From Ktedonobacteraceae bacterium (lineage in GTDB: Bacteria > Chloroflexota > Ktedonobacteria > Ktedonobacterales > Ktedonobacteraceae), in contig DASRBN010000031.1 of the NCBI GenBank assembly GCA_035653615.1, positions 124,001 through 188,000 on the forward strand: DNA of 64,000 nt. Direction: 5' to 3'. A program made the position numbers and the translations under genes. How positions within the stretch are numbered: position 1 is the first letter of the stretch; every line of letters starts with the position of its first letter. Below the pieces are notes generated by a model. The model was not told where the DNA came from and ran no database searches. It worked only from the letters and a program-made list of their open reading frames with translations. This document shows, piece after piece, positions 34,882 to 43,500 of the stretch.

Positions 34882-35919
34882 CTACAAAAATAATGTCGCG
34901 GCTGTCACCAGTACGACTGTTCCCATTACCAGGTAATCAGTGGTGCTCAAAGATTTTTCGTGCAGGTATGTCTGCTGTCCATCGAACTGGTAGCCGCGGG
35001 CATCTAATGCTGTTGCGAGTTCGCTGGCCCGCCGTAGCGTCGCGTGTATAAACGGTAAAAATAAAGCTGCCAGGCTTTGTATACGTTGGCGTAGCGAGCC
35101 ATGTGTGAGGTCCGAACCTCGCGCCGCCTGCGCTTTTATCAGTTGCCCAGTCTCATCTGTCAGTGTCGGAATAAAACGCAGCGCAATCAAAGTCATCAGG
35201 GCAAAATCATCGACCGGCAGCCTCAACCGGCGCAATGGCCTCAATAGTATGCTCATTCCCTCGACCAGCGCGACCGGCGTGGTCGTCATGGTGAGGAGTA
35301 GCGAGAAGGCGTAGAGGAAGAGAAAGACGATAAAGAAACTCATTTCCAGCCATACACCATCATATGTGATGTTCACAGGCCCGACTGTAAGCGTGCTATT
35401 GATGGATGCGTCGCGCGTGAACCAGAAAAAGGCCAGCGCGATTATCTCGATGAGTATGACCAGTACGCGGATGCGCTTGAACCAGCGTTGTTTCCTCAAT
35501 TGTCTCGCAGGTAGCATGGGAAGAAAAGGTAAGAGCAGAAACGCGATCATGAGCAGACTGTATACGACAGTAGCCCAATAGAGCAGCGCGTAGGGAATGA
35601 AGACGGGACCGAGTGCGTAAAGCACCTGGTTACTGCTGCTTGAGGGAAAGAAAATGTTGGCAATTGAGCCGAGAAACGCGAGCAGTATAAGAAGCCACAG
35701 GCGCTGCCACATTACTCGAAACGAGATGCTGGATAGAGCGATAGCGGCAACCAGCAGCGTTCCAACAACAAGGTAAGGCGCGAAGTGCCATTCGCGCTGG
35801 TTCGCAATCGTCAAGAAAATAACCAGCCAGAATATGACCAGCAATTTGGTTCTGGCCTGTAACCGGTGCAGGATGCTTTTGCCGGGAAAATAGATTCCCA
35901 GCGATATATTCCTTATCAT
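34882..35919 (-). CDS. ecfT: ECF transporter transmembrane component (EcfT)
   Basis: 345 residues. It has an N-terminal helix pair, further helices at about 70-130 and 175-210, and then the long cytoplasmic coupling region. The two coupling-helix Ala-Arg-Gly motifs of EcfT proteins are seen in IKAQAARGSDL and ATALDARGYQF. A final helix (YLVMGTVVLVTAATLFL) ends the protein. EcfT joins the substrate-binding S protein to the two ATPases. It is the last of four reverse-strand genes and starts six bases after the ATPase gene before it. At 345 residues it is longer than the usual 250-270 because of extra helices in the N-terminal half. Confidence 0.92.
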   Translation of the reverse strand: MIRNISLGIYFPGKSILHRLQARTKLLVIFWLVIFLTIANQREWHFAPYLVVGTLLVAAIALSSISFRVMWQRLWLLILLAFLGSIANIFFPSSSSNQVLYALGPVFIPYALLYWATVVYSLLMIAFLLLPFLPMLPARQLRKQRWFKRIRVLVILIEIIALAFFWFTRDASINSTLTVGPVNITYDGVWLEMSFFIVFLFLYAFSLLLTMTTTPVALVEGMSILLRPLRRLRLPVDDFALMTLIALRFIPTLTDETGQLIKAQAARGSDLTHGSLRQRIQSLAALFLPFIHATLRRASELATALDARGYQFDGQQTYLHEKSLSTTDYLVMGTVVLVTAATLFL

Positions 35920-35925
35920 TGCGAT

Positions 35926-36819
35926 TTATTTCCTATGCGCCTGGTGCCTGTCCTCTTCAGAGATTTTATCTTTCAGCCAGCGAAAAGCCTCGTCAAGCGT
36001 GAATATGGTATCAGGAATTGGGACTCCTCGTTCGCGCACTAATCTGAGTAATTCGTTCAGTGGTGGCGCGGCCAGTCCCCATTTATGCAGAATTTCACCT
36101 TGCGTAAAGATGCTGTGTGGCGTGTCTTGCATGACCAGGTGGCCATCGTGCAGGACGAAGAGCCAGTTCGCTAACATTGCCACTTCTGCCATATCGTGCG
36201 AAACCAGGACGATAGTAACACCCTGTTGCTCTTTGATACGCCGCAGGTAGGAGTAGAACTCCGCCCGGCCGCTTGCATCAAGCCCAACTGTGGGTTCGTC
36301 GAGGATGAGGACAGATGGGGACATCGCAAGCACTCCTGCCAGGGCCGCGCGCCGCATCTGTCCGCCGCTCAACTCGAATGGCGAGCGCTGCCCAAATTCG
36401 CGGTGTGGTAGTCCAACCATGTCCAGCGCGGCGGTGACCCGCTTGCGTACCTCTTTACGCGAGAGATTCATCCTCTGCGGGCCAAAAGCGACATCGGCGA
36501 AGACTGTGCGCTCGAAAAGTTGCGCCTCGGGGAATTGAAAGAGCATGCCAACACGCTGCCGCAGTCTTTTCAGGTCTACCCCCTTCGCGTTAATATCCAC
36601 CCCATTAACAAGCACCTTACCCGAAGTGGGACGCAGCAAACCGTTGAAATGTTGCACGAGCGTTGATTTACCTGATCCCGTTATGCCGATAATCGCCACG
36701 CAGCTTCCACGTTCAATTTCCAGGTTAATATCGACCAGGGCGGCTTTTTGTAGGGCATTTGACATATTTGATGCATAAATATGCGATAAATGCTGGGTGA
36801 TAATGATAGCATCTTTCAA
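35926..36819 (-). CDS. ecfA2: ECF transporter ATPase (EcfA2-like)
   Basis: A 297-residue ABC ATPase with Walker A IIGITGSGKSTLVQHFNGLL, the Q-loop FQFPEAQLFERTVFADVAFG (typical of EcfA proteins), the signature LSGGQMRRAALAGVLAM, Walker B LILDEPTVGLD and the switch H in VSHDMAEVA. It starts with TTG, which overlaps the EcfA1 stop codon by four bases (TTGA), so the pair is translationally coupled and expected to form a heterodimer. The C-terminal tail (PIPDTIFTLDEAFRWLKD) is the usual EcfA dimerisation region. Confidence 0.93.
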   Translation of the reverse strand: MKDAIIITQHLSHIYASNMSNALQKAALVDINLEIERGSCVAIIGITGSGKSTLVQHFNGLLRPTSGKVLVNGVDINAKGVDLKRLRQRVGMLFQFPEAQLFERTVFADVAFGPQRMNLSRKEVRKRVTAALDMVGLPHREFGQRSPFELSGGQMRRAALAGVLAMSPSVLILDEPTVGLDASGRAEFYSYLRRIKEQQGVTIVLVSHDMAEVAMLANWLFVLHDGHLVMQDTPHSIFTQGEILHKWGLAAPPLNELLRLVRERGVPIPDTIFTLDEAFRWLKDKISEEDRHQAHRK

Positions 36820-37667
36820 CGCGCGATCTCCCGGGCTATATCTTCTACTGTGAGCGCTGCTTGCGAGATTGGCAGACCGGCATTTCTCAGGCGGGCGGCC
36901 AGCTCGACAGGTTCAGGTATAAGTAATTTCAGTTGTCGCAGCCTGTCCAGGTCTGCGAAGATGTCGCCTGGTGTGCCTTCCATCACGATCTTACCCTGCT
37001 CCATAATGATGATGCGCTGCGCCTGGACAACTTCCTCGAGCAGGTGTGTAACATGGATGATCGTGAGTCCATATTCACTATGCAGCTTGTGGAGAAGTGC
37101 CACGATTTCCTGTCGTGACAATGGGTCAAGTTGAGCTGTGATTTCATCGGCAATGATGCACTGTGGCCGCAATGCCAGCACTCCGGCAATGGCCAGGCGC
37201 TGCCTCTGGCCGCCGGAAAGCCGATGTGGTGGTTTGCCCCGCAGGTGTGAGATGCCTACAGCCTCCATTACCTCCTCGACACGCTCAGTAATCAGAGTGG
37301 CTGGTAGTCCACGTATAGCCAGCGCCCAGGCAACATCATCCTCGACGACCGTGGCTATGATCTGATTATCGGGATTCTGAAAGATCATACCAACCATGTC
37401 TCGGATAGCGCGCTGCTTTTCCGTGTCTCGTGTGTCTATGCCCGCTACCAGGACGCGACCAGTATCAGGCGTGAGCAAGGCGTTACAGTGACGGGCCAGG
37501 GTTGATTTGCCGCTGCCGTTGTGACCCAGGATTGCCAGGTATGCTCCCTTTTGAACTTGCAGGCTCACGTTTTGCAGCGCCGGAATGGATGGTGTATTGC
37601 GCTTCTGAGCGTGAACCGGGTAGGTATAGGTAATGGATTGTATATCAATTAATGCAGGTGTATTCAC
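36816..37667 (-). CDS. ecfA1: ECF transporter ATPase (EcfA1-like)
   Basis: A 283-residue ABC ATPase with Walker A LGHNGSGKSTLARHCNALL, the Q-loop MIFQNPDNQIIATVVEDDVA, the signature LSGGQRQRLAIAGVLAL and the switch H in IHVTHLLEEV. Walker B reads IIADEITAQLDP: the usual DEPT is DEIT, an uncommon but conservative change that keeps the catalytic Glu. It starts with GTG, overlapping the upstream gene (GTGA). It pairs with EcfA2 to power the transporter. Confidence 0.93.
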   Translation of the reverse strand: MNTPALIDIQSITYTYPVHAQKRNTPSIPALQNVSLQVQKGAYLAILGHNGSGKSTLARHCNALLTPDTGRVLVAGIDTRDTEKQRAIRDMVGMIFQNPDNQIIATVVEDDVAWALAIRGLPATLITERVEEVMEAVGISHLRGKPPHRLSGGQRQRLAIAGVLALRPQCIIADEITAQLDPLSRQEIVALLHKLHSEYGLTIIHVTHLLEEVVQAQRIIIMEQGKIVMEGTPGDIFADLDRLRQLKLLIPEPVELAARLRNAGLPISQAALTVEDIAREIAR

Positions 37668-38560
37668 GATTTTTCTCTATATCTTGCCATGCTCTGTCGT
37701 CGTGTCTCCCTGACGTATGCGCGTGCCAATCCAGGCCTACTGATGCTGTGTTTGGGAATGAGCTTGAGAGATCTACGCTGCCACGAGTTGAGCAGCTTTT
37801 CCAGTATGCCGCCCGGGAAAGGAGTCACCTTATAGCCAAGCATGCGCACGAAAAGATTGGTAATGTAATAGACAGCAATCACGACCGGCAAAGTCGTTAC
37901 CCAGATCAGCAGGTAAAATCCTGCCCACCAGTAGGTAAAAGCCAGCTGTGCAACCATGTTAACCTCTGGCAGTAGCCCGTGCTGCCACCAGCTTCCCAGT
38001 CCGACTCCGTAGGCGACGCCATTCATAAAAGAGATAAAACCGTTGAAAGCCTGGTGTAGCGATTGGATGAGGTCGGTTAATGGAATGCCGGAGAAGAGGT
38101 CGATCAGCACGAAAAGGCCATACAGTAAAAATGCGCTGCTGGTGGTACCCAGGAATACGATGACAAGCTGGTTGATGCGATATTTCATCGTGACGCCCAG
38201 GAAGAGGCCGGCAAGTCCTTCGAGCAGCATGAGAATAATATTGGCCGGGCCTGTAATTACTCCTACCAGGAAAAGGGCAACGCAGAAGCTCATACTGCCA
38301 ACATAGAGACCGCGGCGCAGCACAATGATGGCGAAAACGATGGGAATTAGCAATCGCAGTATATCTCCGCCGACGGGCAGGTAGATGGCTGTCAGTTGCA
38401 AGATCACTCCGATATCGGCCAGTAACGCTCCCTCCGCGATTTCGAGCGCGGTCAATCTGCGGGCCGATAGTTGGAACCGGTGCCTTTTGCTGGCTCGTTG
38501 CTCTGCCTGGTGGCTATCCGCTGGCGTGATATGTTCATCTTCCGGGACCTCTTCAATCAA
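37664..38560 (-). CDS. Probable ECF transporter substrate-binding (S) membrane component
   Basis: 298 residues. A 35-residue polar N-terminus is followed by about six to seven helices, starting with IAEGALLADIGVILQLTAIY and a pair of helices near LRLLIPIVFAIIVLRRG. The helix arrangement and LP-GGDILRLLIPI region resemble the DUF2232/YybS-like S components; the assignment rests mainly on position as the first gene before EcfA1, EcfA2 and EcfT. The substrate (vitamin or metal) cannot be deduced; no thiamine, cobalamin or other riboswitch was seen in the 286 bp upstream. TTG 38560 has GAGGAG at a spacing of 9. Confidence 0.75.
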   Translation of the reverse strand: MIEEVPEDEHITPADSHQAEQRASKRHRFQLSARRLTALEIAEGALLADIGVILQLTAIYLPVGGDILRLLIPIVFAIIVLRRGLYVGSMSFCVALFLVGVITGPANIILMLLEGLAGLFLGVTMKYRINQLVIVFLGTTSSAFLLYGLFVLIDLFSGIPLTDLIQSLHQAFNGFISFMNGVAYGVGLGSWWQHGLLPEVNMVAQLAFTYWWAGFYLLIWVTTLPVVIAVYYITNLFVRMLGYKVTPFPGGILEKLLNSWQRRSLKLIPKHSISRPGLARAYVRETRRQSMARYREKS

Positions 38561-38861
38561 CCGGGATAACTCCTCTTTAGTTTTGTACTCTTCAGTATTA
38601 TAATCTTATTCGTTAAGGACGAATCTACGTTCATTGTAATTGCAAACGCTTATTTCCGGCATGCACTCCAGTGAAATGCTGCGATGCACCTGAGCGCGCT
38701 AGACGCAGCACGCAGATCAGGTTTGTTACAAATCTGATTGCAGCACTCTTCTGTATTATATACTGACTGGAGAGGGAACGGTATAGTATCCACTCTTACG
38801 AATATGGTAGGCATCTGATGCCAACTGCACAGCGGGAAAAGCAGGTATGAGAGGAACAAGC

Positions 38862-40256
38862 ATGCAATCGTTTATTATTCTCCATTCAAACGATATTCAT
38901 GGGCGGGTCGAGGGGTTGGCACGCATTACGACACTGGTTGAGAAGATTAGAACGGAAAATCCTGATAAACCTGTATTGTTTATCGATGCCGGTGATGTTG
39001 AAGAAACCGCTAGCAGGCTGAGTAACCTCACGAAAGGTACTGCCATGCATCGGCTATTGAGCCTGGCCGGCTGTGATGTTGTGACGGCCGGCAATGGTGG
39101 GATTATGCGCTATGGTTACCAGGTGCTGCGGGATTATTCCAGCGCAGCTCGCTATCCTCTGGTACTCTCGAATCTACGCATGCCGGATGGCACGCCGCTA
39201 CCGGGTGCTCAGCTTACGGCTCTGTTACAGGTAGGCTCACTACACCTGGGCGTGATTGGCATCACAGCTGACTCAATTGATGGAGATAGCGTATATGAAA
39301 CGTATTTCGGCCTGAGAGCTTTACCATCCGTTGAGGTCATTCGAGAGTTGGCAGCGGATCTTCGTCAAAAAGGTGCCGGTGCCGTAATCCTGCTTTCACA
39401 TATGGGATTGGATGCAGACCGCAAGTTAGCATCAGAGCTTCAAGAAGAGATAGAGATCATCATTGGTGCGCACAGTCATCATCTTTTACCCGAAGGCGAG
39501 CGCCTCGGGCGGGTGCTGATTGTCCAGGCTGGTAATTACGCTGAATATCTTGGCCGATTGGACATACTCTGGGATGATCAGCAATTGGTAGTACAACACG
39601 TCAGTGTTCTTCCAATAACGGATGCGATAGAACCGGCACCGCGTATTCTGTCAGAAACGAAAGTGATTGAGGCCGAGATTGAGCATTATCTGGATGAGGT
39701 CGTGGGAGAACTGAGCGAACCACTCGATTTTGCTACCGACCGGGAATGTGGAGTAGCGAATCTGATGGCGGACATGCTTCGCGAGCATATGGCTGCTGAC
39801 GTGGCTGTCATTACGGCCAGCGTAGCTTTTACCGGGCCGCTTCCGCCGGGGTCTCTGCGTCGTGGGACGCTATGGGATGTGTGTAGTTCTTCCGCGAATC
39901 CTGGCATAGTAACGATGACAGGCGCTCAGTTGAAAACGGTGATAGAACGAGGACTTGACCTGAATCTTGCTAAACAAACGCCACGGGCCTTTCGTGGCCT
40001 GGCTCGTGGCCTCCTTCATCTCAGCGGCGCCTCAATACACGAGGGGCAATTGCTTGTGGGTAGCCACCCTCTCGAACTCGAACGCGAGTATCGTGTTGCC
40101 GGAAGTGATTGGGAACTCGAGTCTTATGGAGGCTACATTGATACCGATTGGCATTTGCGTCCACGCTATGATGCGCCTGCTATCTTACGTGAGGCACTGG
40201 AGCCATATCTAAAGAAGCATAGCCCAATTCGCGTGCGGATGGGACGGTTAGGATAA
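38862..40256 (+). CDS. 5'-nucleotidase/UshA-like metallophosphatase, cytosolic form
   Basis: 464 residues. The N-terminal calcineurin-like phosphoesterase domain has the metal motifs LHSNDIHGR, FIDAGDVEE, the usual N in VTAGNGGIMRYG, and GAHSHHLLPEG. The C-terminal 5'-nucleotidase domain (about 270-460) has CGVANLMADMLREH and the substrate-binding region GAQLKTVIERGLD. UshA homologues hydrolyse nucleotides or UDP-sugars outside the cell, but there is no signal peptide here, as in Bacillus YunD-like proteins, so it probably acts in the cytosol. ATG 38862 has AGAGGA at a spacing of 7; ATG 38847 overlaps that site and is unlikely. Confidence 0.9.
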   Translation: MQSFIILHSNDIHGRVEGLARITTLVEKIRTENPDKPVLFIDAGDVEETASRLSNLTKGTAMHRLLSLAGCDVVTAGNGGIMRYGYQVLRDYSSAARYPLVLSNLRMPDGTPLPGAQLTALLQVGSLHLGVIGITADSIDGDSVYETYFGLRALPSVEVIRELAADLRQKGAGAVILLSHMGLDADRKLASELQEEIEIIIGAHSHHLLPEGERLGRVLIVQAGNYAEYLGRLDILWDDQQLVVQHVSVLPITDAIEPAPRILSETKVIEAEIEHYLDEVVGELSEPLDFATDRECGVANLMADMLREHMAADVAVITASVAFTGPLPPGSLRRGTLWDVCSSSANPGIVTMTGAQLKTVIERGLDLNLAKQTPRAFRGLARGLLHLSGASIHEGQLLVGSHPLELEREYRVAGSDWELESYGGYIDTDWHLRPRYDAPAILREALEPYLKKHSPIRVRMGRLG

Positions 40257-40267
40257 GATTATAGCCA

Positions 40268-40339
40268 TTGTCATTCTGAGCGCAACGAAGAATCCGTATC
40301 CATGGCCCCGGAGATTCTTCGCTGCGCTCAGAATGACAA
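40268..40339. repeat. Inverted repeat, GAGCGCAGCGAAGAATC family (one mismatch)
   Basis: Arms 40268-40294 and 40313-40339 are 27 bp, complementary except for one A/G change in the left arm (CGCAACGAAG against CGCAGCGAAG), with an 18-base spacer. It lies 12 bases after the nucleotidase stop codon. The mismatch shows that one arm has begun to drift. Confidence 0.85.
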
Positions 40340-40440
40340 GACTGATTGTGCTGGTGAAAGTTCATCAAGATGCATCTTCCTAGCCGCTCAGAATGACATG
40401 GCTGATTGTGCTGGTGAAAGTTCATTATGATGCATCTTCC
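40321..40440. repeat. Tandem 60-bp direct repeat that includes the inverted repeat's right arm
   Basis: Bases 40321-40380 and 40381-40440 are two copies in exact 60-base register, differing at about ten positions. They share GCTCAGAATGACA, GATTGTGCTGGTGAAAGTTC and ATGCATCTTCC. The first copy contains the end of the right arm of the inverted repeat; the second starts as TAGCCGCTCAG. A diverged piece of the same unit (AAAGTTCATCAGGAC) occurs at about 23667-23681, just after the inverted repeat at 23561, so the mobile unit seems larger than the palindrome. Confidence 0.8.
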
Positions 40441-40571
40441 TATTGAAAAAGATAAACTTCAGACGTTTGACATGAAGCCTGAAGCCATATACAATCCTTG
40501 CATCAAAGATATGTGCCGGGCGTGAAAATGCCGGTATCTTTTAAAATGATGAGAAGGAATAGAAATCGCGT

Positions 40572-41636
40572 ATGGAACATTTCAATGCCGTTATTCTGGC
40601 CGGCGGAAGTGGCACTCGCCTCTGGCCGCTCAGCACACCCAGCTTCCCTAAACAATTTTTACCGCTGCCCAATGGGAATAGTATGATTCAAGAGTCGCTG
40701 GCGCGGGTAGCGCCGCTTATCACGCCTGAGCAGGCCTGGGTAGTGACCGGACGCAGTATGGCTGAACTGGTGCATGAACATCTCCCCTCGGTTCCGCGCA
40801 CCCATATTCTCGGTGAGCCGGTTGGTCGTAGTACCGCCGCCGCCATTGGATGGGCCGCCGCAACTATCGAGCGTCAGGACCCGCAGGCAATCATGGCCGT
40901 TTTAACGGCAGACCATATGATTACGAAAGTGGATGTATTCGACTCCGCGCTGCAACTCGCTGCTAAACTGGCAGAACAGGATTATCTTGTCACATTGGGA
41001 ATCAAGCCCACTGCTCCTGAGACTGGTTATGGCTATATTCGTTATGCCGCTCAATTGACCGAAGGATTTGATCATCAGGCGTTTCTCGGCGAGCGCTTTG
41101 TCGAAAAACCAGACCTGGCAACCGCCCGTGGCTATGTGCAGGATGGTCATTATGTCTGGAACAGCGGTATGTTTATCTGGAAGGTTGAAAGAATCCTTGC
41201 CGAACTGCGCGCGCATCTCCCTGAGTCAATGCGAAAAATCGACATGATTGTGGAAGCCACAGGCACACCTCAAGAACGATTCGTTCTTGATGAACTGTGG
41301 CCTTCGTTGCAAACAATCTCCATTGATTATGGTGTGATGGAGAAGGTAAAAGAGTTTGCGGTGATTCCCGCCGATATTGGCTGGAATGATGTGGGCAACT
41401 GGGAACAGTATGGCTCGCTATTTCCGGTGAACGAATGGGGAGTGCGAGGCGTCGGGCATCATTACGAACTGGGAAGCCAAAACATCTTCGTCTATAACGA
41501 GACGCAACGCCAGGTTTTCACTATTGGACTGGAAGATGTGATCGTGGTCGAAATGGCCGATAAGACCGTCATTTGCCATAAAGATTCGGTACAGCGTGTG
41601 AAAGAATTGGCGGAAAGCCAGAAAAAGAATATATAG
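40572..41636 (+). CDS. manC: Mannose-1-phosphate guanylyltransferase
   Basis: 354 residues. It makes GDP-mannose from mannose-1-phosphate and GTP in the cytosol. The nucleotidyltransferase motif is VILAGGSGTRLWPLSTPSFP, with FPKQFLPL as the second pyrophosphorylase motif, and it also shows FVEKPDLATARGYV, YVWNSGMFIWKV and the C-terminal WNDVGNWEQYGSLF. There is no C-terminal phosphomannose isomerase domain, so it is the short single-function form. GDP-mannose would supply mannose or derived deoxysugars for the exopolysaccharide made from the first 23 kb, though the genes are not linked. The ATG has AAGGAA about 13 bases upstream. Confidence 0.93.
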   Translation: MEHFNAVILAGGSGTRLWPLSTPSFPKQFLPLPNGNSMIQESLARVAPLITPEQAWVVTGRSMAELVHEHLPSVPRTHILGEPVGRSTAAAIGWAAATIERQDPQAIMAVLTADHMITKVDVFDSALQLAAKLAEQDYLVTLGIKPTAPETGYGYIRYAAQLTEGFDHQAFLGERFVEKPDLATARGYVQDGHYVWNSGMFIWKVERILAELRAHLPESMRKIDMIVEATGTPQERFVLDELWPSLQTISIDYGVMEKVKEFAVIPADIGWNDVGNWEQYGSLFPVNEWGVRGVGHHYELGSQNIFVYNETQRQVFTIGLEDVIVVEMADKTVICHKDSVQRVKELAESQKKNI

Positions 41637-41691
41637 CAGGATGACACAGCATGACCCGGACTATCAGGTAAGGTCATGCTGTGTCATCCTG
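41637..41691. terminator. Perfect 20-bp inverted repeat after the guanylyltransferase gene
   Basis: Arms 41637-41656 and 41672-41691 are exact complements around 15 bases; the left arm starts at the base after the TAG stop. CCTTTGG follows without a long T-run. The arms contain ATGACA and CATGCTG, a distant echo of the repeat at 62464. It probably protects or ends the upstream message. Confidence 0.6.
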
Positions 41692-41765
41692 CCTTTGGTG
41701 ATATACTATCAGTAATGCACAACGGAACGCCGGTACCTCATTGTTAAGAAATGGAGACTTCCACA

Positions 41766-43430
41766 ATGCTCTCCGACCAGCCTGTCTTCGCTTCTCGTGG
41801 TATGGTGGCCTGCGCGAACTATCTCGCGACCCAGGCAGGCCTGCAAATACTCACCCAGGGTGGCAATGCGATAGATGCGGCGATTGCTGCAAATGCCGCG
41901 ATGACCGTTGTTTACCCATCCACCTGTTCGGTGGGCGGCGATGTTTTCATGCTCATCTGGCATGCCAAAACGCAGCGTTTGTACGCCTTAAATGGTAGTG
42001 GCCGCGCGCCCCAGGGTATGACTCCCGAATTGTTTGCCTCGAAAGGTATGAAGCAGATTCCTGAACGAGGTCCGCTCAGCATCAATGTTCCCGGAGCCGT
42101 CGATGGCTGGTTTGAGGCCATAGAGCGGTTTGGAACGCTCGCGCCCGAAACGATCTTTGCGCCCGCTATCGCATATGCTGAAGAAGGTATGCCGGTCACC
42201 AGTAAACTGAGTGGGTGGATTCGTTCGTCAGTTCCGCTTTTGAAACGATGGGAGGGCAGTGCGGCGATATTCCTGCCGGACAATCGACCGCCTCGCGCCG
42301 GAGAAATTTTGCGCCAGCCGCAGCTGGCTCGCACATATCGCATGATCGCCAAAGAGGGCCGGGATGCATTCTATCGCGGTCCGATTGCGCGCTCAATCAC
42401 CGACTACCTGCAACGAAGTGGTGGGGTTCTGCGTATGGAAGATATGCAGGAGCATCATTCCGATTGGGTTGAAGCGATTTCAACGAACTACCGGGGCTAT
42501 GATGTCTACGAGTTTCCACCAAACTCACAGGGCATCGCCGCCCTTGAAATGTTGAATATCATCGAAGGCTATGACCTGCAAGCGCTCGGCTATCAATCTG
42601 CTGAATATATTCATGTGTTGCTGGAAGCCAAAAAGCTAGCTTTTGCCGACCGCGACCGCTACGTTTCCGATCCTGATTTTGTCGAGGTGCCGGTCGAGCG
42701 GCTCCTGAGCAAGGAATATGCGGAGCAACAGCGCCGGCGCATCAATTCGCAGAAGGCAGCGCACAATGTTGCAGCAGGCCTTGAAAAAGAAGGCGATACG
42801 ATGTATCTCTGTACGGCAGATAACGAGGGTAACGTCGTTTCACTGATTCAAAGCCTCTTCAACCGCTTCGGTAGTGGCATCGTCGGAGGTGATACCGGGG
42901 TGTTATTGCATAACCGGGGTGCCTACTTTTCGCTCGATCCGCGGCATGTCAATTACCTGCAGCCTGGCAAGCGTACAATGCATACGCTGACACCGGCGAT
43001 GGTGCTGCGCAATGGAGTACCATATATGGCGCTTGGTTCGATGGGAGGGGACGCGCAGCCGCAAATACATGTACAGCTCCTCTCGGCAATGATTGATTTT
43101 GGCAAGAACGTACAGCAGGCGATAGCGGCCCCACGCTGGCGTAGTGGGGTAATGCCCATTGGTACAACACGCGCCCAGCAGGACCTGATACATTTTCAGC
43201 GCGGTGTAGATGGATATGATCAGCGAAGTGTGACTGAAGTGGTCATGCTTGAGAATCGTTTTCCGCGTGATGTGCCTTTCCTGCTTGATATCCTTGGTCA
43301 TCGTACTATCGTTGAGGGAGCATGGGAGGATGACATGGGTCATGCGCAAGCCATCCGCATCGACCCTGTCACCCATGTGTTCGAAGGAGGTGCTGACCCT
43401 CGTTGTGATGGCCTCGCTCTTGGTTGGTAA
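41766..43430 (+). CDS. Gamma-glutamyltransferase family protein, probably intracellular
   Basis: 554 residues, the GGT length. The large-subunit motifs are GLQILTQGGNAIDAAIAANA and VNVPGAVDGW-like INVPGAVDGWFEAIERFG. The autoprocessing/catalytic Thr is expected at about residue 345 in EGDTMYLCTADNEGNVVSLI, followed by the small-subunit motifs LTPAMVLRNG and MGGDAQPQIHVQLL. GGT cleaves gamma-glutamyl bonds of glutathione-like peptides. There is no signal peptide, unlike periplasmic GGT, so it resembles the cytosolic YwrD-like branch. ATG 41766 has GGAG at a spacing of 9; ATG 41751 lacks a ribosome site. Confidence 0.92.
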   Translation: MLSDQPVFASRGMVACANYLATQAGLQILTQGGNAIDAAIAANAAMTVVYPSTCSVGGDVFMLIWHAKTQRLYALNGSGRAPQGMTPELFASKGMKQIPERGPLSINVPGAVDGWFEAIERFGTLAPETIFAPAIAYAEEGMPVTSKLSGWIRSSVPLLKRWEGSAAIFLPDNRPPRAGEILRQPQLARTYRMIAKEGRDAFYRGPIARSITDYLQRSGGVLRMEDMQEHHSDWVEAISTNYRGYDVYEFPPNSQGIAALEMLNIIEGYDLQALGYQSAEYIHVLLEAKKLAFADRDRYVSDPDFVEVPVERLLSKEYAEQQRRRINSQKAAHNVAAGLEKEGDTMYLCTADNEGNVVSLIQSLFNRFGSGIVGGDTGVLLHNRGAYFSLDPRHVNYLQPGKRTMHTLTPAMVLRNGVPYMALGSMGGDAQPQIHVQLLSAMIDFGKNVQQAIAAPRWRSGVMPIGTTRAQQDLIHFQRGVDGYDQRSVTEVVMLENRFPRDVPFLLDILGHRTIVEGAWEDDMGHAQAIRIDPVTHVFEGGADPRCDGLALGW

Positions 43431-43500
43431 TAATCCTTGTGTGCTGTCCCTACAGGACTTTTATGTTGAAAAAAATGAGTAGTGAAAGAAGGATAAAATA

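Noticed and set aside
34446-35051. 201-codon forward frame antisense to murJ and ecfT
   Set aside because: It is antisense to the Pro-rich coding region (Pro codons read as Trp/Gly/Arg) and crosses into ecfT; no ribosome site.
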